A stretch of DNA of 64,000 nt from a bacterium (GTDB lineage Bacteria > Chloroflexota > Dormibacteria > Aeolococcales > Bog-877), in assembly GCA_021795235.1 (NCBI GenBank), contig JAJYPP010000009.1, positions 1 through 64,000 on the forward strand. The letters are read 5' to 3'. The notes beneath the pieces were generated by a model. The model was not told the DNA's origin. It was given only the letters and a program-made list of their open reading frames with translations, and searched no databases. Both the position numbers and the translations under genes were made by a program. Below, one piece after another: positions 58,876 through 64,000 of the stretch (its first letter is position 1; each line of letters opens with the position of its first letter).

Positions 58876-59655
58876 ATGCAACACGGATCCCAGCCGGGAA
58901 GCCCGACCCAGACCGTGCACCGGGTGGTGCGAATCCTGAAGGCCTTCGACGGGCGCCGCACCCTGGGTATCGCCGAGCTCGCCGCCTGCACCGATGTGCC
59001 CCGCTCGTCGGTGCACCGCATAGTTCGGGCGCTGGTGGAAGAGCAGCTGCTGACCCAGGACGCCGACAGTCGGCGCTACGAACTGAGCCTCGGCCTGGCC
59101 GAGTTCGGCGCCGGCATCCTGCGCAGCAACGCGGTGCGCACCGCCAGCCGTCCCACCGTCCTGGAGACCCGCAGCCGGACCCATGAGTCGGTGCACCTCG
59201 GCGTCCTCGATCATCTGGACGTGGTGATCATCGACACCGCCGACTCCCACTACTTCGTCCGCGAGGTCACCTTCCCCGGCCAGCGGCTGCCCGCCCACGC
59301 GATCTCCACCGGCAAGGTGCTGCTGGCCCACCAGACGGCCGCCTGGCAGCGCCGCCATCTCGAGAACGCGCGGCTGCCCGCCTTCACCGCCCACACCGTG
59401 GTCGACCCCGAGCGGCTCCTGGCAGAGCTCGGGCAGGTGCGAGCCCAGGGTTATGCGATCTCGTTGGGCGAGCTCGAAGAGGGCGTTGGCGGGGTGGCCG
59501 CCCCGGTCTTCGCCAGGGAGTGGGGGATCGCCGCGGCGGTGTCGGTGGGGGCGCCGATGGACCGGTTCAACCAGCACCGCGAGGAGCTGATCGCCGCGGT
59601 CTGCGACGCCGGGAGGGCCGCCACCGCGGCCCTGCTGCGGGTCAGCTGGGCGTGA
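58876..59655 (+). CDS. IclR-family transcriptional regulator
   Basis: 259 residues. N-terminal HTH: TVHRVVRILKAFDGRRTLGI and DVPRSSVHRIVRALVEEQLL; IclR ligand domain with LPAHAISTGKVLLAHQTAA and GYAISLGELEEGVGGVAAPV. It diverges from ade (175-bp gap with both promoters) and likely regulates the purine operons. Several starts are possible; ATG 58876 precedes the HTH closely. Confidence 0.88.
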   Translation: MQHGSQPGSPTQTVHRVVRILKAFDGRRTLGIAELAACTDVPRSSVHRIVRALVEEQLLTQDADSRRYELSLGLAEFGAGILRSNAVRTASRPTVLETRSRTHESVHLGVLDHLDVVIIDTADSHYFVREVTFPGQRLPAHAISTGKVLLAHQTAAWQRRHLENARLPAFTAHTVVDPERLLAELGQVRAQGYAISLGELEEGVGGVAAPVFAREWGIAAAVSVGAPMDRFNQHREELIAAVCDAGRAATAALLRVSWA

Positions 59656-59959
59656 CCAAATGCGAGCGCAAGCCCCTGGCTTCAGACATGGGGTCGAGCG
59701 AGCCACGAAGTGGTACAACGAAAACCTCGACACGGAGCGCGGCTCCACCTCCAGGGCTTCGGGGGTTGCCGGTGTCGAGGCTGCCAGAGAACCCACGAGT
59801 CAGCTGCTATGCGGCGGTACCGGAAGCGGGGCTTCCGGACAGAGTGGGTCGGCTAAAGCCAGTACAACCCCGGCCTACGGCGGGGACGGTGAAAGCCGTC
59901 CACGAGACAGTCGGGGCGAGACTGGAATCCCCCGGATTTATCCGTGGGGAGGAAGTCAA
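59652..59959 (+). mobile_element. IS200/IS605-like element remnant without transposase
   Basis: The left end (59652-59697) is nearly the same as the block inside hppD (16429-16475). The right end has a hairpin (CCCCC-GGAT arms, TTA loop, ATCC-GTGGGG; 59929-59949) followed by AGGAAGTCAA, the common end of IS200/IS605 and tnpB elements. No tnpA or tnpB gene lies between, so it is a MITE-like or deletion derivative. It overlaps the iclR stop at the left. Confidence 0.6.
59700..59959 (+). ncRNA. Omega-RNA-like structured RNA
   Basis: A series of hairpins can be drawn: CCGGAAG/CTTCCGG (59820-59838), CCCCG/CGGGG (59868-59885), GACGG/CCGTC (59885-59900) and the right-end hairpin (59929-59949). TnpB omega-RNAs derive from the right end of IS605 elements in just this way, with the guide next to the element's end. 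Whether this one is transcribed or can act with a TnpB elsewhere is unknown. Confidence 0.4.
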
Positions 59960-59962
59960 GCC

Positions 59963-60841
59963 ATGACTGCGGCCGATACCGCCGGGCTCGAGCCGGGACG
60001 GGCGGCGGCGCCAGCCCTCCCGACCACCGCTCTGGTGGGCGTGCGCGGAGCCGGGGACCTGGCCACAGGGGTGATCCACCGCCTCCGGCGGGCCGGCTTC
60101 CGGGTGGTGGCGGCCGAGCTGCCCCAGCCCACGGTGCTGCGGCGCACGGTGGCCTTCGCCAGCGCGGTCTTCGAGGGCGGAATCGTAGTGGAGGATGTCA
60201 GCGCCGTCAGAGTCGAGGGCGGGGACGAAGTGGCGGCGGCGTTGGCGGGCGGGCAGGTGGCCATCCTGGTGGACCCGGGCGCCGAGTTGCTGCTCAGCCT
60301 GGGGCCCCAGGTTCTCATCGACGCCACCATGGCCAAGCGCAACCGCGGGACCCGGCGGACCGACGCCCCGGTGGTCATCGCGCTGGGCCCCGGCTTCACC
60401 GCCGGCGAGGATGTCGACGCGGTGATCGAGACCAATCGCGGCCACGAGCTGGGCCGGGTGATCCTCCACGGCACCGCCCTGCCCGACACCGGCGTCCCGG
60501 GCGCCGTCGGCGGCCACACCTCGGACCGGGTCCTGCGGGCGCCACGAGCCGGCAGCTTCCTCGGCTGCCGGCGGATCGGCGAGACCGTGAGCGCCGGAGC
60601 CACCGTGGCCACCGTGGACGGGGAGCCGGTGGTCTGCACCGTGGCCGGCATCCTGCGCGGCCTGCTGCACGACGGAGTGGAGGTCACCGCCAACATGAAG
60701 ATCGGGGACGTCGACCCGCGCGCCATCCCCTCCCACTGCTTCACGATCTCCGACAAGGCCCGGGCGGTGGGCGGGGGGGTGCTGGAGGCGCTCCTGATGC
60801 TCGCTCCCCAGGCCGGCGGCGGGAAGGGAGGCGCGCCCTGA
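59963..60841 (+). CDS. yqeB: YqeB selenium-dependent molybdenum hydroxylase system protein
   Basis: 292 residues of the EF2563/YqeB family, which is required for maturation of selenium-dependent molybdenum hydroxylases. Hallmarks: VRGAGDLATGVIHRLRRAGF, ELPQPTVLRRTVAFASAVFE, ATMAKRNRGT, ALGPGFTAGEDVDAVIETNR, and KIGDVDPRAIPSHCFTISDK with GGGVLEALL. Its Shine-Dalgarno-like GGGAGGA lies inside the right end of the IS remnant. The stop overlaps the next ATG. No selD is visible in the window. Confidence 0.9.
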   Translation: MTAADTAGLEPGRAAAPALPTTALVGVRGAGDLATGVIHRLRRAGFRVVAAELPQPTVLRRTVAFASAVFEGGIVVEDVSAVRVEGGDEVAAALAGGQVAILVDPGAELLLSLGPQVLIDATMAKRNRGTRRTDAPVVIALGPGFTAGEDVDAVIETNRGHELGRVILHGTALPDTGVPGAVGGHTSDRVLRAPRAGSFLGCRRIGETVSAGATVATVDGEPVVCTVAGILRGLLHDGVEVTANMKIGDVDPRAIPSHCFTISDKARAVGGGVLEALLMLAPQAGGGKGGAP

Positions 60842-61713
60842 TGCTGACCATCGACGCCTACCACCGCCCCGCCACGCTCGAGCTGGCCCTGGAGCTGCTG
60901 ACCGAGGGCCGGACCATCGTGGCCGGCGGCACCGACCTCCTGGTCAATCCCCGCTACATGGTGGGGGTGACCGAGGTGGTGGACCTGGGCGAGCTGCCGC
61001 TGGACTTCGTGGAGGAGGAGGCCGGCCTGATCCGCGTCGGCGCCAACGCCACCATGGCCACCGTGGCCAGCTCCCCGGCGCTGCGCGAGCTGGCCGACGG
61101 CATCGTCAGCCGGGGGGCGGCGGTCTGCGGGTCGCCTAACATTCGCAACATGGCAACCCTGGTCGGCAACGTCGCCGCGGCGCTGCCGTCGGCCGACACC
61201 CCCCCGCCCCTGCTGGCGCTGGACGCCCGGGTGGTGCTGCGCAGCGCGGCCGGCACCCGCCGGCTGGCCCTGGAGGAGTTCTTCCTGGGACCGGCCTCCA
61301 GCGCCCGCCACCTGGACGAGTTGGTCGAGAGCGTGGAGATCCCCCGGCCGGCGCCGGGCACCCGGGGCGGCTTCTACAAGGTGGGGCGCACCGCCGACGA
61401 CATCGCCATCGTCAACGGCGCCGCCGCCCTGGGCCTCGAGCACGGCCTGATCAGCCTTGCCCGGGTGGTGGTGGGAGCCGCCGCACCGGTTCCGCTGCGG
61501 CTGGCGGCCGTGGAGCGGTACCTGCTCGGGCGCGAGCCGACCGAGCAGGTGATCGCCGAGGCCGGCCGCCTGGCGCAGCTGGCCGTCAACCCCATCACCG
61601 ACCAGCGGGCCACCGCCGACCATCGCCGCCACCTCGCCGGGGTGTGCGCCACCCGCGCCCTCCGCCAGGCGGGCGGGCTGGCCCCCCACGGCGCGGAGCT
61701 GGACCATGCCTGA
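60841..61713 (+). CDS. FAD subunit of molybdenum hydroxylase
   Basis: 290 residues. Flavin pyrophosphate motifs IVAGGTDLLVNPRY and ATLVGNVAAALPSADTPPP are present, followed by the CO dehydrogenase flavoprotein C-terminal domain. It overlaps yqeB by one base and the [2Fe-2S] gene by 8 bp. It is a paralogue of the YgfM-like gene on the other strand. Confidence 0.9.
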   Translation: MLTIDAYHRPATLELALELLTEGRTIVAGGTDLLVNPRYMVGVTEVVDLGELPLDFVEEEAGLIRVGANATMATVASSPALRELADGIVSRGAAVCGSPNIRNMATLVGNVAAALPSADTPPPLLALDARVVLRSAAGTRRLALEEFFLGPASSARHLDELVESVEIPRPAPGTRGGFYKVGRTADDIAIVNGAAALGLEHGLISLARVVVGAAAPVPLRLAAVERYLLGREPTEQVIAEAGRLAQLAVNPITDQRATADHRRHLAGVCATRALRQAGGLAPHGAELDHA

Positions 61714-62254
61714 GCCGGGGCTGGTGGCCATCGAGTGCACGGTCAATGACCGGCCCCGCCGCTGGCTGGTGCCACCCGGCGCCACCCTGCTGGAGGCCCT
61801 CCGCGAGGCCCAGGTCAGAGGGCCCAAGCTGGTGTGCGGCACCGGCGACTGCTGCGCCTGCGGGGTCATCCTCAACGGGCGCTCCGTGAACTCCTGCTGC
61901 ACCCTGGCGGCCAAGGCCGCCGGCGCCACCGTGCTCACGGTGGAGGGCCTGGCCGAGGCCGGCCGGCTCCATCCCATCCAGACGGCGTTCCTGGAGACGG
62001 GGGCGGCCCAGTGCGGATTCTGCACCCCCGGCTTCCTGATCCGCGCCTACGCCTTTCTGAGCGAGCACGAGGACCCCGACGAGGCGGCGGTGCGGGCCGC
62101 CCTGGGCGGCAACATCTGCCGCTGCACCGGCTACGTCAAGCCGGTGCAGGCGGTCCTGGAGGCCGCCCGGCGGATGCGCGCCGGGGCGAGCGCGGAGAGC
62201 GGCCGGCGGTCGTCGACACCGGTCCCTCCGCTCTTCGACGGCCGGGCGGAATGA
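61706..62254 (+). CDS. [2Fe-2S] subunit of molybdenum hydroxylase
   Basis: 182 residues. First cluster: VCGTGDCCACGVILNGRSVN with an SCC nearby; second: QCGFCTPGFLIRAY and GNICRCTGYVKPV. Extra cysteines next to the normal set (CC pairs) are seen. It transfers electrons between the molybdenum and FAD subunits. Stop overlaps the ATG of the large subunit (ATGA). Confidence 0.9.
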   Translation: MPEPGLVAIECTVNDRPRRWLVPPGATLLEALREAQVRGPKLVCGTGDCCACGVILNGRSVNSCCTLAAKAAGATVLTVEGLAEAGRLHPIQTAFLETGAAQCGFCTPGFLIRAYAFLSEHEDPDEAAVRAALGGNICRCTGYVKPVQAVLEAARRMRAGASAESGRRSSTPVPPLFDGRAE

Positions 62255-64000
62255 GCACCATCTCCCCGCCTCGGAGCGCCCCGGCGGGTCCGACCGCGGC
62301 GCCGCCCGCCGAGCGCGTGGTCGGGGAGACGCTGCCCCGGGTCGACGGTCGGGCCCTGGTCACCGGCAGCCCCGTGTACGCCGTCGACATCGACCTGCCG
62401 GACATGCTGCACGGCAAGATCCTGCACTCGCCGCTGGCCCACGCCCGGATCGTGGCGATCGACACCAGCCGCGCCCGGGCCCTGCCCGGGGTCCGGGCGG
62501 TGCTGACCCACCGGGACGTGCCCGCGACCCCGCACGCCACCGCCGGGGTGCCCTTCCCGGAGCTCTCCCCCTACGACACCCGCCTGCTCGATCCCCATCT
62601 GCGCTACGTGGGCGACTGGGTGGCGCTGGTGGCGGCCGAGAGCGAGGCCGTGGCGGAGGCGGCCCTGGCGCTGATCCAGGTGACCTACCAGGAGCTGTCG
62701 GCGGTCTTCGAGCCCACCGAGGCCATGAGCGAGGGAGCGCCGCAACTCCATGAGCCCGACCTCACCCATCCGCGCTTCGGGCTGGCGCCGGGACCCGCCT
62801 ACGACCCGCGGCGCAACATCGCCGGGCACGAGGAGCTCTGGCGCGGGGGCGACTTCGCGGCCGCCATGGCGGCCGCCGATCACGTCGTCACCGGGTCCTA
62901 CCACACCCCGCGGATAGCCCACTGCGCCCTGGAGCCCCACGTGGCGATCGCCCAGATGGACGGCTACGACCGGCTCAACGTCTGGAGCAGCACCCAGGTC
63001 CCCTACCACACCCGCCGGCAGCTGGCGGGGGTCCTCGGGTGGCCGGTGGCGCGGATCCGGGTGATCAAGCTGCGGGTGGGCGGCGGCTTCGGCGGCAAGC
63101 AGGAGATGGTCCTGGAGCCCGCGGCCGCGGCCCTGGCGATCGCCACCGGACGCCCGGTGCGGATGCTGTACAGCCGCCGGGAGGAGTTCGCCGCCACCCG
63201 GGTCCGCCACCCGATGACGGTGCGCATGCGCTCGGGGGTGACCCAAGACGGGGAGTTGCTGGCGATGGAGATGCACGCCATCGCCGACACCGGGGCCTAC
63301 GGGGGGCACGGGCTCACCGTGGCCCAGGCCGCGGGGCACAAGACGCTGTGCCTCTACCGGGTCCGGGCCTACCACTTCGTGGCCGACGCGGTCTACACCA
63401 ACTCACCGGTGTCGGGAGCGATGCGCGGGTACGGGGCGCCCCAGGGCTACTTCGCGCTCGAGTCGCACATGGACGAGATAGCGGCCACCCTGGGCATGGA
63501 CCCTCTGGCCCTCCGCCGCCGCAACCACGTCCGCCGGGGGGACTACGACCCCATCAACCTGGACCTCTCCTCTGGTGAGCCGCGCCCGGGGCGGCACTTC
63601 CGCTCCTGCGGGCTGCCGGAATGCCTCACCCGCGGAGCGGAGGCGATCGGCTGGGATGCGCCGCTCGACCGTGGGCATGGGGCCATACGCAGAGGCCGGG
63701 GCATGGCGATCGCGATGCAGGGCAGCGGGGTGGCGGGCTCAGAGCTGGGCGGTGCCAGCATCAAGATGAACGAGGATGGCTCGTTCAACGTGATGACCGG
63801 GGCCACCGACATCGGGCAGGGCAGCGACACCGTCCTGGCTCAGATCGCGGCCGAGACCCTCGGGGTCGGGCTGGACAAGATCATCATGCACTCGTCCGAC
63901 ACCGACATCGACGTGTTCGACTACGGCTCCTACGCCTCCTCCACCACCTTCGTGTCCGGCACCGGGGTGCAGCGCGCCGCCGAGGCCGTCCGGGACCAGA
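62251..64000 (+). CDS. Molybdenum-binding large subunit, truncated by window
   Basis: 583 codons are visible before the right edge. Family motifs: SPLAHARIVAIDTSRARALP, RVGGGFGGKQEMVLEP and [20 protein letters not shown]. The last motif is like that of XdhD, not the AYACSFR of CO dehydrogenase, so a heterocycle hydroxylase is expected. The C-terminal catalytic Glu lies outside the window. It belongs to the yqeB operon. Confidence 0.92.
   Translation, partial: MSTISPPRSAPAGPTAAPPAERVVGETLPRVDGRALVTGSPVYAVDIDLPDMLHGKILHSPLAHARIVAIDTSRARALPGVRAVLTHRDVPATPHATAGVPFPELSPYDTRLLDPHLRYVGDWVALVAAESEAVAEAALALIQVTYQELSAVFEPTEAMSEGAPQLHEPDLTHPRFGLAPGPAYDPRRNIAGHEELWRGGDFAAAMAAADHVVTGSYHTPRIAHCALEPHVAIAQMDGYDRLNVWSSTQVPYHTRRQLAGVLGWPVARIRVIKLRVGGGFGGKQEMVLEPAAAALAIATGRPVRMLYSRREEFAATRVRHPMTVRMRSGVTQDGELLAMEMHAIADTGAYGGHGLTVAQAAGHKTLCLYRVRAYHFVADAVYTNSPVSGAMRGYGAPQGYFALESHMDEIAATLGMDPLALRRRNHVRRGDYDPINLDLSSGEPRPGRHFRSCGLPECLTRGAEAIGWDAPLDRGHGAIRRGRGMAIAMQGSGVAGSELGGASIKMNEDGSFNVMTGATDIGQGSDTVLAQIAAETLGVGLDKIIMHSSDTDIDVFDYGSYASSTTFVSGTGVQRAAEAVRDQ

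Overview
The window comes from a high-GC bacterium whose genes are densely packed, often joined by ATGA or GTGA stop/start overlaps and frequently started with GTG. Gene content (form I aerobic CO dehydrogenase, an MrfAB repair pair, a DUF6457 protein beside mobA/moeA, SCO6745-like, DUF1707 and HhH-GPD proteins) points to a Terrabacteria soil lineage such as Dormibacterota, Chloroflexota or Actinomycetota. This placement is an inference; no rRNA or tRNA gene was seen.

Layout: 0-9.6 kb holds a truncated MerR-type gene at the left edge, a GNAT acetyltransferase, an ArsB/SLC13-like permease with a divergent MerR regulator, the mrfA-mrfB DNA-repair operon, a MarR-MFS efflux pair and a DUF421 membrane protein. 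9.6-18 kb holds a very long Pro/Ala-rich protein diverging from a formyltransferase, then molybdenum cofactor genes (fdhD, mobA, DUF6457, with moeA convergent), a broken hppD gene carrying an insertion-sequence end, and grpB. 18.2-21.5 kb is a histidine kinase/response regulator locus with two small exported or anchored proteins.

21.6-31.1 kb is a complete aerobic carbon monoxide oxidation locus: coxM-S-L, a coxF-like XdhC with a YHS tail, coxD and coxE on the minus strand, and divergently xdhC, mocA and coxG, which supply cofactor maturation and membrane anchoring. 31.1-37.5 kb is a patchwork region: a degenerate spacer, a toxin gene with a nonsense codon in front of an intact ribbon-helix-helix antitoxin, a short-chain dehydrogenase remnant, a ureohydrolase, MarR, an L,D-transpeptidase, an SCO6745-like protein and an HhH-GPD protein. 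37.5-40.9 kb is a nucleoside salvage operon (gntR-rbsK-nucleoside hydrolase-deoC).

41.9-64 kb is the largest coherent system. Eleven minus-strand genes (adenine deaminase, FAD subunit, xdhD-like fused hydroxylase, D-aminoacylase-like hydrolase, ygeX, ygeY, LLM flavin oxidoreductase, codA-like deaminase, ssnA, another amidohydrolase and a PLP enzyme) face a plus-strand set (iclR, yqeB, and a second three-subunit molybdenum hydroxylase running off the right edge). YqeB, SsnA, YgeX, YgeY and XdhD homologues are hallmarks of the selenium-dependent molybdenum hydroxylase/purine catabolism clusters. The cluster probably deaminates, hydroxylates and opens purine-type heterocycles, with several non-standard enzymes in the set. 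Between iclR and yqeB sits a roughly 300-bp IS200/IS605-like remnant with an omega-RNA-like fold; its left end matches the sequence that interrupts hppD 43 kb away.
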